From: Alphaproteobacteria bacterium
GTDB taxonomy: Bacteria > Pseudomonadota > Alphaproteobacteria > Micropepsales > Micropepsaceae
Assembly: GCA_016792565.1 (NCBI GenBank)
Contig: JAEUMK010000072.1
Coordinates: 1 to 64,000 of the forward strand
DNA: 64,000 nt
Reading direction: 5' to 3'
The position numbers and the translations under genes were made by a program. Positions 48,075 through 56,700 of the stretch are shown here, one piece after another. The notes beneath the pieces are model-generated. The model worked only from the letters and a program-made list of their open reading frames with translations. It was not told the origin of the DNA and did not search any database. Each line of letters starts with the position of its first letter. The stretch's first letter is position 1.

Positions 48075-48832
48075 TGTCCACGCTCATCGAAATCCGAGAT
48101 CTTCACGTCGCCGTCGGCGGCAAGGAAATCCTCAAGGGCCTCAGCCTCTCGATTCCGGCCGGCGAGGTTCACGCCGTCATGGGGCCGAACGGTTCGGGCA
48201 AGTCGACGCTCTCCTACACCATCGCCGGCCGCGAGGGGTATGAGGTCACGTCCGGCGACATTCTCTACAAGGGCGAAACCATTCTTGGCCTCGCGCCGGA
48301 AGAGCGCGCCGCGAAGGGCATCTTCCTCGCCCTCCAATACCCCATCGAAATTCCCGGCGTGAGCACCATGACCTTCCTGCGCACGGCGGTGAACGCCCAG
48401 CGCAAGGCCCGCGGACAGCAGCCGATGGATGCGGCCCAGTTCCTGCGTGCCGTCCGCGCCAGGGGCAAGGCGCTGAACGTCGGCGACGACATGCTGAAGC
48501 GCCCGCTCAACGCCGGCTTCTCGGGCGGCGAGAAGAAGCGCGCCGAGATCCTCCAGATGGCCCTCTTCGAACCGGGCTTCGCCGTGCTCGACGAGACCGA
48601 TTCCGGCCTCGACATCGACGCGCTGAAGCTGGTGGCCGAAGGCGTCAACGCCCTGCGCGCGCCGGACCGCGCGATGCTGCTCATCACCCACTACCAGCGC
48701 CTGCTCGACTACATCGTGCCCGACCGCGTGCACGTTCTGGCGGGCGGCCGCATCGTCAAGTCGGGCGGCCGCGAACTGGCGCTGGAGCTGGAGAAGTCCG
48801 GCTACGACGATATCGTCCGGGCGGCGGCATGA
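48074..48832 (+). CDS. sufC: Fe-S cluster assembly ATPase SufC
   Basis: SufC is the ABC-type ATPase that drives cluster building on SufBC2D. The 252-residue protein has Walker A GPNGSGKST, signature FSGGEKKRAEI, Walker B with AVLDETDSGLD and the H-loop ITHYQR. ATG 48074 is preferred; the TTG at 48071 belongs to the preceding gene end. It overlaps sufD by 4 bases. Confidence 0.98.
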   Translation: MSTLIEIRDLHVAVGGKEILKGLSLSIPAGEVHAVMGPNGSGKSTLSYTIAGREGYEVTSGDILYKGETILGLAPEERAAKGIFLALQYPIEIPGVSTMTFLRTAVNAQRKARGQQPMDAAQFLRAVRARGKALNVGDDMLKRPLNAGFSGGEKKRAEILQMALFEPGFAVLDETDSGLDIDALKLVAEGVNALRAPDRAMLLITHYQRLLDYIVPDRVHVLAGGRIVKSGGRELALELEKSGYDDIVRAAA

Positions 48833-50133
48833 GCGCAGCCGCGACCATCGCGGCGCGGCGGCGCGAGGCGGAAACCCGCTTCGCCGCCGAAGGCCTGCCG
48901 CATCGCCGGATCGAGGCGTGGCACTACACCGACCTGCGCCGTGCGCTGCCGGACGATCTCCACCCGCCCGCGCCGTTCGCCGGCGCCGTCATGCGGGACG
49001 GTGGGCTGACCGATCCCTTCGCGGGCGTCGAAGCCGATACGCTGGTCTTCGCCAACGGCTTCTACCGCGCTGACATCTCGCGCCTGCCCGAAACGCCGGC
49101 CATCCAGATCGCGGACCTTTCCGGCCCGCTGCCCGACTGGGCCGAGCGCGCGCTCGGCGCGTCGCGCGGCCCCGAAGCCGCGCCGATGGCCGACCTCGCA
49201 CTGGCGCGCCAGACGAGCGGGATCGCCATCCGCGTGTCGCATAACTTCCACGCCGAACGCCCGCTGCACCTCGCCTTCGTCAACCGCTCGGCGTCGGGCG
49301 AAGCGCGCCACATCCGCATCCTCCTCGTCCTCGGCACAGACGCGCATCTGACCCTGCTTGAAAGCCACGCCGGCATCCCCTTGCTCCCCCCGCAAGCGGG
49401 GGGAGACGGCGACCGCAGGTCGCCAGAGGGGGGCCAGAACGGCGGGCTCACCAATCTCGCCGTCGAACTCCACGCCGAAGCCAATGCCCGCCTCACCCAT
49501 CTGAAGATCGCTAACGACGCCGCCGACGACATCCACGTCGCCACCCTGCTCGGCACGCTCCACGCCAATGCCACCTATGACGCCGCCATCGTCGCAGGGC
49601 AGGGCGCGCTCGCCCGCCACGAGACTCAATTGAAGCTGGCGCAGCGCATGGGCCATGCCCGCATGACCGGCTTCGCCATCCTCGGCGGTCGCCAGCACGC
49701 CGACATCACCGCCGTCATCGACCACGCCGTGCGCGAAGGCCGCTCCGACCTCGTCTTCAAGAACGTCCTCGCCGGCCGCGCCCGCGGCGTCGCGCAGGGG
49801 CGCATCATCGTCCGCGAAGGCGCGATCGGCACCGACAGCCGCCAGCAGACCCGCGCGCTGCTCCTGTCGCGCACCGCCGAGGCCGACGCCAAGCCCGAAC
49901 TCGAAATCCACGCCGACGATGTCGTGTGCAGCCACGGCGCCGCGATCGGCGATCTCGACGCCGATGCGCTGTTCTATCTGCGCTCGCGCGGCATTCCGCT
50001 TGCGCAAGCCCGCGCTCTGCTCACCGAGGCCTTCCTTGAGGAGGCGCTGGACCGCTTGCCGGCCGGCCCCGGCGCCGATGCCATGCGCGCCTTCGTCCTC
50101 GCCCGCCTGCACGCGCTGGAGGCGGCGTCATGA
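48829..50133 (+). CDS. sufD: Fe-S cluster assembly protein SufD with inserted repeat
   Basis: SufD is the second large subunit of SufBC2D. The 434-residue protein has an N-terminal helical part (EAWHYTDLRRAL), the beta-helix core (LTLLESHAG, NLAVELHAEANARLTHLK) and the conserved C-terminal SHGAAIGDLDADALFYLRSR with GIPLAQARALL. About residues 186-207 (starting LLPPQAGGDGDRRSPEGGQN) are translated from an in-frame palindromic repeat and are absent from usual SufD. The insertion lies in a surface turn between strands, so function is likely kept. Confidence 0.95.
   Translation: MSAAATIAARRREAETRFAAEGLPHRRIEAWHYTDLRRALPDDLHPPAPFAGAVMRDGGLTDPFAGVEADTLVFANGFYRADISRLPETPAIQIADLSGPLPDWAERALGASRGPEAAPMADLALARQTSGIAIRVSHNFHAERPLHLAFVNRSASGEARHIRILLVLGTDAHLTLLESHAGIPLLPPQAGGDGDRRSPEGGQNGGLTNLAVELHAEANARLTHLKIANDAADDIHVATLLGTLHANATYDAAIVAGQGALARHETQLKLAQRMGHARMTGFAILGGRQHADITAVIDHAVREGRSDLVFKNVLAGRARGVAQGRIIVREGAIGTDSRQQTRALLLSRTAEADAKPELEIHADDVVCSHGAAIGDLDADALFYLRSRGIPLAQARALLTEAFLEEALDRLPAGPGADAMRAFVLARLHALEAAS
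49384..49433 (+). repeat. Palindromic repeat inserted in frame within sufD
   Basis: The element starts with the hairpin CTCCCCCC-GCAA-GGGGGGAG type (CTCCCCCCGCAAGCGGGGGG), continues with GGCGACC-GCA-GGTCGCC, and ends AGAGGGGGG. Such units are usually intergenic in this group of bacteria. Here it adds about 20 codons without breaking the frame. Confidence 0.8.
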
Positions 50134-51374
50134 ATGCGATCCTCAGGAGCGCGCCGGCCTTCGACGTCGCCAGGGTCCGCGCCGATTTTCCGATCCTTGG
50201 GCGTCAGGTCTATGGCCGCCCGCTGGTCTATCTCGACAACGCCGCCTCGGCGCAGAAGCCGCAAGCTGTCATCGACGCGATGGCCGGCTTCATGGAGAGC
50301 GGCTACGCCAACGTCCATCGCGGCGTGCACTACCTCTCGGGCACGGCGACCGACGCCTTTGAGGCCGCCCGCGACGCCGCGCAGGCCTATGTGAACGCCG
50401 GCCGCCGCGAGGAGATCGTCCTCACCCATGGCGGCACCGAGGCCTTCAACCTCGTCGCCGAGAGCTTCCTCGCGCCGCTCGTCAGGCCGGGCGACGAGAT
50501 CGTGCTCTCCGAGATGGAGCACCACGCCAACATCGTGCCGTGGCACTTCCTGCGCGAGCGCCAGGGCGCGGTGCTGAAATGGGCGCGCATCGGCGACGAC
50601 GGCGCGCTCGACATCGACCACCTTGCCGGTCTCATCGGCCCGCGTACCCGGCTCGTCGCCGTCACCCATATGTCGAACGTGCTGGGCACCGTCACGCCCG
50701 CCGCCGAGATCGTCCGCCTCGCCCACGCCAGGGGCGTGCCGGTGCTGCTCGACGGCTGCCAGGCGGCGGTTCACGCGCATGTCGACGTGCGTGCCCTCGA
50801 CTGCGACTTCTACGTCTTCTGCGCCCACAAGCTCTACGGCCCCTCCGGCATCGGCGCGCTCTACGCGAAGGCGGAGCACCTCGCCGCCATGCGCCCCTGG
50901 CAGGGCGGCGGCGACATGATCCGCGAGGTCGGCTTCGATGCCGTCACCTATGCCGACCCGCCGCACCGCTTCGAGGCGGGCACCCCGCCCATCGTCGAGG
51001 GCGTCGGCTGGAAGGCGGCGTTCGACTATCTCGCCGCCCTCGACCGCGACGGCGCCCACGCGCACGAGCAGGCGCTGCTCGCCTACGCGACGGCGGAACT
51101 GGAGAAGCTGAACTGGGTGCGCATCTTCGGCCGCGCGCCGGGCAAGGGGGCGATCGTCGCCTTCGACGTCGAGGGCGTCCACGCTCACGACCTGGCGACC
51201 ATCGTCGACCGGCGCGGCGTCGCGGTCAGGGCAGGGCACCACTGCGCCCATCCGTTGATGCAGCGCCTCGGCGTCGTCTCCACGGCGCGGGCCAGCTTCG
51301 CCTTCTACAACACCTTTGAAGAAGTGGACGCGCTGGTCGATGCGGTGCGCGCCGCGCGGGAGATGCTGACATGA
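50130..51374 (+). CDS. sufS: Cysteine desulfurase SufS
   Basis: SufS is the class II cysteine desulfurase that supplies persulfide sulfur to the SUF scaffold. The 414-residue product has YLDNAASAQKP, the NVHRGVH segment, THGGTEAFNLVA, EMEHHANIVPW, the PLP lysine in FCAHKLYGPSG, and the catalytic Cys in RAGHHCAHP. It overlaps sufD and sufT by 4 bases each. No sufE or sufU acceptor gene is visible in the operon. Confidence 0.97.
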   Translation: MNAILRSAPAFDVARVRADFPILGRQVYGRPLVYLDNAASAQKPQAVIDAMAGFMESGYANVHRGVHYLSGTATDAFEAARDAAQAYVNAGRREEIVLTHGGTEAFNLVAESFLAPLVRPGDEIVLSEMEHHANIVPWHFLRERQGAVLKWARIGDDGALDIDHLAGLIGPRTRLVAVTHMSNVLGTVTPAAEIVRLAHARGVPVLLDGCQAAVHAHVDVRALDCDFYVFCAHKLYGPSGIGALYAKAEHLAAMRPWQGGGDMIREVGFDAVTYADPPHRFEAGTPPIVEGVGWKAAFDYLAALDRDGAHAHEQALLAYATAELEKLNWVRIFGRAPGKGAIVAFDVEGVHAHDLATIVDRRGVAVRAGHHCAHPLMQRLGVVSTARASFAFYNTFEEVDALVDAVRAAREMLT

Positions 51375-51715
51375 GCGAGGCCGGAACCCATCCGCTCGGT
51401 CAGGCGAAGCTGAACGAGCTGACCGACGCCATCATCGCCGAGCTGAAGACCGTGTTCGACCCCGAGATCCCGGTCGACATCTTCGAACTCGGCCTCATCT
51501 ACAAGATCGACGTCGACGACGACATGAAGGTCGACATCGACATGACCCTCACCGCGCCCGGCTGTCCGGTCGCCGGCGAGATGCCGGGCTGGGTGCAGGA
51601 CGCGGTGAAGCGCGTGCCGGGCCTCGCCGACGTCAAGGTCAACCTTGTCTTCGATCCGCCCTGGGACCCCTCGCGCATGTCCGACGAGGCCCGCCTCGAA
51701 CTGAACATGTTTTGA
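51371..51715 (+). CDS. sufT: SUF system assembly protein SufT (MIP18/DUF59)
   Basis: A 114-residue MIP18 family protein involved in maturing Fe-S proteins. It shows DPEIPVDIFELGLIYKIDVD, the conserved Cys motif APGCPVAGEMPGW and DPPWDPSRMSDEARLEL. It overlaps sufS by 4 bases and is followed by sufA 13 bases later. Confidence 0.95.
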   Translation: MSEAGTHPLGQAKLNELTDAIIAELKTVFDPEIPVDIFELGLIYKIDVDDDMKVDIDMTLTAPGCPVAGEMPGWVQDAVKRVPGLADVKVNLVFDPPWDPSRMSDEARLELNMF

Positions 51716-51728
51716 CGCGGAGAACCCG

Positions 51729-52133
51729 ATGACCGAACCCGCCCCCCAGACAGCCGGTCCCCGCCGTCCCCGGCGCGAACGCCCCAAGGTCGTGACGCTG
51801 ACCGAGGCCGCCGCAGCGCGGGTCAGGGCGATCATGGAGGCCTCGGGCGGGCGCTACGTCGCCTTGCGCGTCGGCGTGAAGAACGGCGGCTGCGCGGGCA
51901 TGGAATACACGATGGAATACGCCGAAAGCCGCTCGGCCCTCGACGAGGCGGTCGAGGACAAGGGCGTCACCATCCTGGTCGATCCCAGGGCCGTCCTCTT
52001 CCTGCTGGGGACCGAGATGGACTACGTCACCGACAAGCTCTCGGCCCGCTTCGTCTTCAACAACCCGAATCAGACCGACGCCTGCGGCTGCGGCGAGTCG
52101 GTCACCATCGTCCCCGTAAACGGGGATGCCTGA
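51729..52133 (+). CDS. sufA: A-type Fe-S carrier protein SufA
   Basis: A 134-residue HesB/IscA-type carrier that passes clusters to target proteins. The three conserved cluster Cys are in KNGGCAGMEY and DACGCGES. An N-terminal Pro/Arg-rich tail of about 20 residues precedes the domain. It is the last gene of the suf operon. Confidence 0.96.
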   Translation: MTEPAPQTAGPRRPRRERPKVVTLTEAAAARVRAIMEASGGRYVALRVGVKNGGCAGMEYTMEYAESRSALDEAVEDKGVTILVDPRAVLFLLGTEMDYVTDKLSARFVFNNPNQTDACGCGESVTIVPVNGDA

Positions 52134-52141
52134 GGTCTGAA

Positions 52142-52160
52142 GCGCGGCTTTTCGCCGCGC
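52142..52160 (+). terminator. Hairpin after sufA
   Basis: GCGCGGC-TTTTC-GCCGCGC, a perfect 7-bp GC stem, starts 9 bases after the sufA stop. It lacks a U-tract, so termination may be partial. It marks the likely end of the suf transcript before the 806-residue protein gene. Confidence 0.45.
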
Positions 52161-52234
52161 GCACCGGCCTGCGCCGTATTTGCGCCATGGCGCTCGCGTT
52201 CCGCTAAACTGCCGGTACAGTTGAGGGGATTCCC

Positions 52235-54655
52235 ATGGTTCGTCTGTCGGACGTGCTGCCGCTGGTGCAGCCGGCGCTCGTCAAATTTGCTTCGTTCCTC
52301 GCCGGCCAACCGGTCGACGCCGCCGAGACGCTGGATGCGCTCGCCAAGCGCTATGCCGACGCCAAGGGCAAGATGGGCCGCGATGCGGTCGCGGCGAAGC
52401 TCGGCATGAACGAGGCCGAGCTGACCATGTTCGACGCGACGCTGCGCGAGGGCGTCCGCCGGGCCGGACGCCTCGCCCCCGACGCGCCCAGCTACGAACA
52501 GCGCAACGCCGTCATCGCCTCGCTGCGGCTGCTCTCGTGGCTGGAGACCATCGCCGACCGCGCCCCCGACTTCGCCTTCGCCGTCACGCTGCCCGGCGCC
52601 GACGACGAGATCGGCCGCAAGCAGATCCGCGCCCTCGAACTCATCGTCCGCAGCCTCATCACCGAGCGCTACGAGGACCAGCCCAAGCTCATCGCCCGCC
52701 TGAAGGAGCTGCTCAGCGAAAAGGTCGTCCAGCAATGGCTGACCTCGGCCGACCGCGGCGACGTGCTCTCGGGCACCACCTTCTCCGAACTCTCCAGCCT
52801 CTTCGTCTCGACCCAGGAATTCCCGAACTACGACCCGATCTACAAGGACACGCCGCTTCTCAGCCTGCTGAAGGAAAAGCGCGTCACCATCCGCAACTAC
52901 CTCGACGACATCCGCCGCATCCGCAACGTCCTCGCGCACAACAAGCGGGTGACGCCGGCGCAGATGGCGCTGCTCAACATGTACTACGACGAGCTGGTCG
53001 AGCCGCTCCAGGAGGCGCACGACCAGGGCCGCACCAAGGTCAATCCCGACCTCTATCTCGACGTCAGCCAGGAAGAGCTGAACGGCTATTTCAGCAAGCT
53101 GCACGACGACGTGAAAGCGGTGAAGGACGACATCGCCGAACTGCGCGTCGAACTCGGCGGCAAGATCGACGACGTGAAGAAGGACACGGCCGCGATCCGC
53201 GAGACCACCACGCGGATCGAGGGCGGCACGAAGTCCGCCAACCGCAAGCTCTGGGTCACGCTCGGCGGCCTCGCCGCCGTCGCCGCCGTGGTGGCGGTCA
53301 TCCTCTATGTCGTGCTTGGCACCGACAAGAAGACGGATCAGATCGCCGACACCACCAAGCGCACCGAGGAATCCACCGGCCGCATCGAGGACTCCACCGG
53401 CCGGATCGAGGACACGACCGCCCGCATCGAGGACTCCCAGGCCCGCACCGAGGCGGCGATCGGCGAGATCGCCGAAGGCTTCAAGCGCATCGACAAGAAC
53501 GGCGGCGTCATCGAGAACCCGACCCGGCCCGAGGAGCACTACCACAACGCCATCGTCTACGAGGAGCGCGGCGACGCCGCGAACGCGCGCAAGGAATACA
53601 TGGCCTTCGCCCAGGCCGACGTCGACGCCATCGACGTCTACGAGCGTTTCGCCCGCCTGCTGCGGGTGCAGGACGGCCGCGCAGGCGCGCGCGAGGTGTT
53701 CGGCGATCTCGCCGGCCGCCTGACCGCGCCCGCCATCAAGCTCGTCTACGCGATGCAGTTCGAGGACGCCGAGCGCACCAAGCGCATGGACGAGTTCATG
53801 GCCGCCAATCCGGACTATGGCCCGGGCTACTACCTGCTGGCGCAGGAATATTCCGAGGAGCGCACCGGCGGCCAATCGGTCTCCGACAAGCAGCGCGAGC
53901 TCGACCTGCTCAAGAAGTTCCTTGAGGCCGACGCCGCCGGCACGCTCATCAAGCACTTCGTCGACCAGCAGGTGCTCGGCGAGTGGCTCGACAAGTCGCG
54001 CCAGCGCGTCAAGAACCTGGAGCCCCAGCTTCAGGGCACGCGCGCCGAGCCGACGATGGTGCAGACCCGCCACAATGGCGGCTGGACCGTCTCGATCCTG
54101 ATCCCCGAGGCGGCGCTGAAGATGTGGTACCGCATCGGCGAGGAGGGCGACTTCATCGACAACGGGCAGGGCGCCTACAACGACCCGCGCACCGGCCAGC
54201 CCGCGCCCAACACCAATATCTCGCTGCCCGCCGACCAGGGCCCGACGACGATCTACATCAAATACCTCAACGCCAATGGCGAGGAGATGGGTCCGTTCGG
54301 GCTCGCCTTCGTCACCTCCTCGGCGCTGATCGAGGAACAGAAGCGCACGCTGGAGATGATCTGGACCTCCTGGATCACCATCCAGAAGAACCCCGGCAAC
54401 GACGCCCAGACGCTCGCCTACTACACGATGCTCGCCTCCTATCGCTGCGGCATCGACAAGGCGATGTACTCGATCGACAGCACGGCGCTCGACCTGCAGT
54501 TCGCGCTGCCGCCCTGCGACGAGAAGGATCCGATGGCGCTGCCGTCCGACTTCCTGCCCTTCCTCGAAGTGCCGGCCACCATCAAGTCGATGGCGGTCCA
54601 GGTCACCTACAAGGACGGCACCCAGTCCCTCGTCCGCGAATTCAAGCCGCAATAG
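52235..54655 (+). CDS. Unfamiliar membrane protein with HEPN-type Rx4H motif, heptad repeats and repeat-rich C-terminus
   Basis: An 806-residue protein. The helical N-terminal part ends in a HEPN-like segment with R230-N-V-L-A-H235 (RIRNVLAHN), the Rx4-6H motif of HEPN ribonucleases. A charged coiled stretch (about 285-335) leads to one membrane helix (about 339-361, LGGLAAVAAVVAVILYVVLG). Five heptads follow (RTEESTG, RIEDSTG, RIEDTTA, RIEDSQA, RTEAAIG), then TPR-like helices (about 425-570) and a C-terminal beta region. ATG 52235 has GAGGGG upstream. No whole-protein family was recognised; RNase activity is an inference. Confidence 0.8.
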   Translation: MVRLSDVLPLVQPALVKFASFLAGQPVDAAETLDALAKRYADAKGKMGRDAVAAKLGMNEAELTMFDATLREGVRRAGRLAPDAPSYEQRNAVIASLRLLSWLETIADRAPDFAFAVTLPGADDEIGRKQIRALELIVRSLITERYEDQPKLIARLKELLSEKVVQQWLTSADRGDVLSGTTFSELSSLFVSTQEFPNYDPIYKDTPLLSLLKEKRVTIRNYLDDIRRIRNVLAHNKRVTPAQMALLNMYYDELVEPLQEAHDQGRTKVNPDLYLDVSQEELNGYFSKLHDDVKAVKDDIAELRVELGGKIDDVKKDTAAIRETTTRIEGGTKSANRKLWVTLGGLAAVAAVVAVILYVVLGTDKKTDQIADTTKRTEESTGRIEDSTGRIEDTTARIEDSQARTEAAIGEIAEGFKRIDKNGGVIENPTRPEEHYHNAIVYEERGDAANARKEYMAFAQADVDAIDVYERFARLLRVQDGRAGAREVFGDLAGRLTAPAIKLVYAMQFEDAERTKRMDEFMAANPDYGPGYYLLAQEYSEERTGGQSVSDKQRELDLLKKFLEADAAGTLIKHFVDQQVLGEWLDKSRQRVKNLEPQLQGTRAEPTMVQTRHNGGWTVSILIPEAALKMWYRIGEEGDFIDNGQGAYNDPRTGQPAPNTNISLPADQGPTTIYIKYLNANGEEMGPFGLAFVTSSALIEEQKRTLEMIWTSWITIQKNPGNDAQTLAYYTMLASYRCGIDKAMYSIDSTALDLQFALPPCDEKDPMALPSDFLPFLEVPATIKSMAVQVTYKDGTQSLVREFKPQ

Positions 54656-54677
54656 GCGAGGGCGTCCTCTCAGTGTC

Positions 54678-54699
54678 ATGGTCCGCGCAGGCGGACCAT
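54678..54699. terminator. Hairpin between the HEPN-like gene and the CGS-family gene
   Basis: ATGGTCCGC-GCAG-GCGGACCAT, a perfect 9-bp stem with a four-base loop, starts 22 bases after the stop of the 806-residue protein gene. There is no U-run. It may end that transcript or act in the leader of the next gene. No SAM riboswitch consensus was seen. Confidence 0.45.
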
Positions 54700-54790
54700 C
54701 CACGACTTCCCTTCGCCGCACCCCTGACGCTGCGTCAGCAAATCGGCTATGAGTCCCGCGCTCGCGCCTGACGCGAGTTCCAGGAGACCT

Positions 54791-56080
54791 ATGAGCCGCT
54801 ATCGCAAGACAGACATCGCCGGACAGGCGCTTCGCCCCCAGACCCAGATGATGAGCTTCGGCTACGACCCCGCCCTGTCGGAGGGGGCGATCAAGCCGCC
54901 GCTGTTCCAGACCTCGACCTTCGTCTTCAAGTCGGCCGAGGACGGCAAGCGCCAGTTCGCGCTGCGCAAGGGCCTCGCCCAGCGCGCCCCCGGCGAGGAG
55001 TTCGGCCTCGTCTATTCGCGCTTCAACAACCCCAATCTCGAAATCCTCGAAGACCGCCTGGCGATCTGGGAACAGGCCGAAAAGGCGCTGGTCTTCGCCT
55101 CCGGCATGGCGGCGATTTCGTCCACGCTGCTCGGCCTCTCGCGGCCCGGCGACATCGTCGCCAATTCCGAACCGCTCTATGGCGGCACCGAGGGCCTCCT
55201 GCTCAACGTTATGCCGCAATTCGGCATCACCCATGCCTCGCTGCCGGTCGGCACCAGCCTCGACGAACTGGAGGCGCTGCTGCGGGCCGCCGACGCCGAG
55301 GCGGCGGAACGCGGCGGACGGCTGTCGGCGATCATGCTGGAAACCCCGGCCAACCCGACCAACGAGCTGACCGACATCGCCGGCGTCGTCGCCATTGCCA
55401 AACGGCTGGAACGCAACGGCTACCGCCCGGCGGTCTGCGTCGACAACACCTTCCTCGGGCCGATCTGGCAGAAGCCGCTGACGCTCGGCGCCGACTACGC
55501 GCTCTATTCGCTCACCAAATATGTCGGCGGCCATTCCGACATCGTCGGCGGCGCGGTGCTCGGCTCGATGGACGCGATGAAGCCGATCGCCCCGATGCGC
55601 TCCTCGCTGGGCGCGACGCTCGATCCGCACACCGCCTGGATGCTCTGCCGCAGCCTCGAAACGCTCGAACTGCGCATCAGCCGGGCGACCGAGAACGCTC
55701 GCATGGTCTGCGCCTATCTGGAGCGCCACCCCAAGGTGAAGAAGGTGCTCTGGCTCGGCAATCTGCCGCCCGGCTCCGATCAGGCCCGCATCTTCGGCGC
55801 CCAGTGCACCGGCGTCGGCTCGACCTTCTCGATCCGCGTCCATGGCGGCGAGGCGGAGGCCTTCCGCTTCCTCGACGCGCTGAAGGTGGTGAAGCTGGCG
55901 GTCAGCCTCGGCGGCACCGAAAGCCTCGCCTCGCACCCGGCGACGACCACCCATCTCGACTATCCCCCGGCCGACAAGGAGCGCTACGGCATCACCGGCG
56001 ATCTGGTGCGCATCTCCATCGGCATCGAGGACAGCCGCGACCTCATCGCCGACATCGACCAGGCCCTCGCGGCGGTCTGA
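54791..56080 (+). CDS. Cystathionine gamma-synthase family PLP enzyme
   Basis: A 429-residue Cys/Met metabolism PLP enzyme. It shows IKPPLFQTSTFVF, VYSRFNNPNLEILEDRLA, FASGMAAIS, ETPANPTNEL, VDNTFLGP and the PLP lysine in YSLTKYVGGHSDIVGG, then SLGGTESLASHPATTTH. Members include cystathionine gamma-synthase, O-acetylhomoserine sulfhydrylase and methionine gamma-lyase, and sequence alone does not decide. ATG 54791 follows AGGAG; the frame is open 14 codons further upstream. Confidence 0.92.
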   Translation: MSRYRKTDIAGQALRPQTQMMSFGYDPALSEGAIKPPLFQTSTFVFKSAEDGKRQFALRKGLAQRAPGEEFGLVYSRFNNPNLEILEDRLAIWEQAEKALVFASGMAAISSTLLGLSRPGDIVANSEPLYGGTEGLLLNVMPQFGITHASLPVGTSLDELEALLRAADAEAAERGGRLSAIMLETPANPTNELTDIAGVVAIAKRLERNGYRPAVCVDNTFLGPIWQKPLTLGADYALYSLTKYVGGHSDIVGGAVLGSMDAMKPIAPMRSSLGATLDPHTAWMLCRSLETLELRISRATENARMVCAYLERHPKVKKVLWLGNLPPGSDQARIFGAQCTGVGSTFSIRVHGGEAEAFRFLDALKVVKLAVSLGGTESLASHPATTTHLDYPPADKERYGITGDLVRISIGIEDSRDLIADIDQALAAV

Positions 56081-56089
56081 CCGGCCAAG

Positions 56090-56147
56090 CCCTTCTCCCG
56101 GCCGCGCCGGGGGAAGGGCCATGCTCCCTTCCCCCATCGGGGGAAGG
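56090..56147. repeat. Two GC-rich hairpins after the CGS-family gene
   Basis: The first hairpin (56090-56118) pairs CCCTTCTCCCGGC with GCCGGGGGAAGGG around CGC, with one mismatch. The second (56127-56147) is a perfect 9-bp stem CCTTCCCCC-ATC-GGGGGAAGG. They resemble the intergenic hairpins at 849-997. They may help end the CGS-family transcript. Confidence 0.6.
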
Positions 56148-56218
56148 TGCCCGAAGGGCGGAAGGGGGCCTTAGGCGCGGAGCACCGACCCGCAACTGCC
56201 TCCACCGGCCCCAGCGGC

Positions 56219-56309
56219 TCTCATCCTGAGGAGGGCGCAAGGCGCCAACCAGTCCTCGGCGTTCCTCATCCTGAGGAGGGCGCGACGCGCCCGTCTCGAA
56301 GGACGCACC
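56219..56309. repeat. Two copies of the CTCATCCTGAGGAG repeat
   Basis: One partial copy (56219-56247) and one full copy (56264-56309) contain CTCATCCTGAGGAG, a GC dyad (GGCGCAAGGCGCC or GGGCGCGACGCGCCC) and, in the second, GTCTCGAAGGACGCACC. This is the same family as the 66-bp array at 39635-40013. The rest of the gap 56310-56508 has GC-rich low-complexity sequence with no gene seen. Confidence 0.8.
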
Positions 56310-56508
56310 ACCCTTGCGGTTGCGGATATTAATCCTATATTGGCTCCGGCAACCTCAAGGCGGCGCACGAGGGGCAGGGGAGGCCCCCCTCCCCAGGTAG
56401 GGGGCGAGGAACGAAGATGCTTTTCGCCGCCGGCACGAAACATCCTTTCGCGCAGGGAGATGGCCGGGAGCCGTCCAATCGCCGCTTCCCCCGGCCGGGC
56501 GGCCTTGC

Positions 56509-56514
56509 TATAGA
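56509..56514 (+). promoter_or_regulatory. Possible -10 box for tRNA-Leu
   Basis: TATAGA in the context CTTGCTATAGACCGCCGC lies 35 bases before the mature tRNA start. No good -35 (TTGACA-like) is seen 17 bases upstream, so the promoter call is tentative. Confidence 0.35.
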
Positions 56515-56548
56515 CCGCCGCTTCCGCCCGCAGGCGGCTGGGTCACGC

Positions 56549-56633
56549 GCGGGCGTGGCGGAATTGGTAGACGCACCGGTTTTAGGTACCGACGGCGCAA
56601 GCCGTGGGGGTTCAAGTCCCTCCGCCCGCACCA
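56549..56633 (+). tRNA. tRNA-Leu (anticodon UAG)
   Basis: A complete class II tRNA of 85 bases including the encoded CCA. The acceptor stem GCGGGCG pairs with CGCCCGC, then A and CCA. The D-loop reads AATTGGTAGACGC, the anticodon loop TTTAGGT gives anticodon TAG for CUN leucine codons, a long variable arm (CGGCGCAAGCCG) follows, and the T-loop is TTCAAGT. Length and layout match bacterial tRNA-Leu. Confidence 0.97.
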
Positions 56634-56700
56634 GCTCAGCCAGCGCCAGGGCACCGGTTTTCAGGCGGACAGGCGTTCCGCAACAGCAGGATCAAGTTCG

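Noticed and set aside
54656-54790. SAM riboswitch upstream of the CGS-family gene
   Set aside because: Only a simple 9-bp hairpin is seen; no SAM-I or SAM-II conserved segments were found.
52070-56137. A 1355-codon open frame on the minus strand
   Set aside because: It lies opposite the 806-residue protein and CGS-family genes, which have ribosome sites and family motifs. The product is a His/Asp/Arg/Val-rich shadow typical of GC-rich codon bias.
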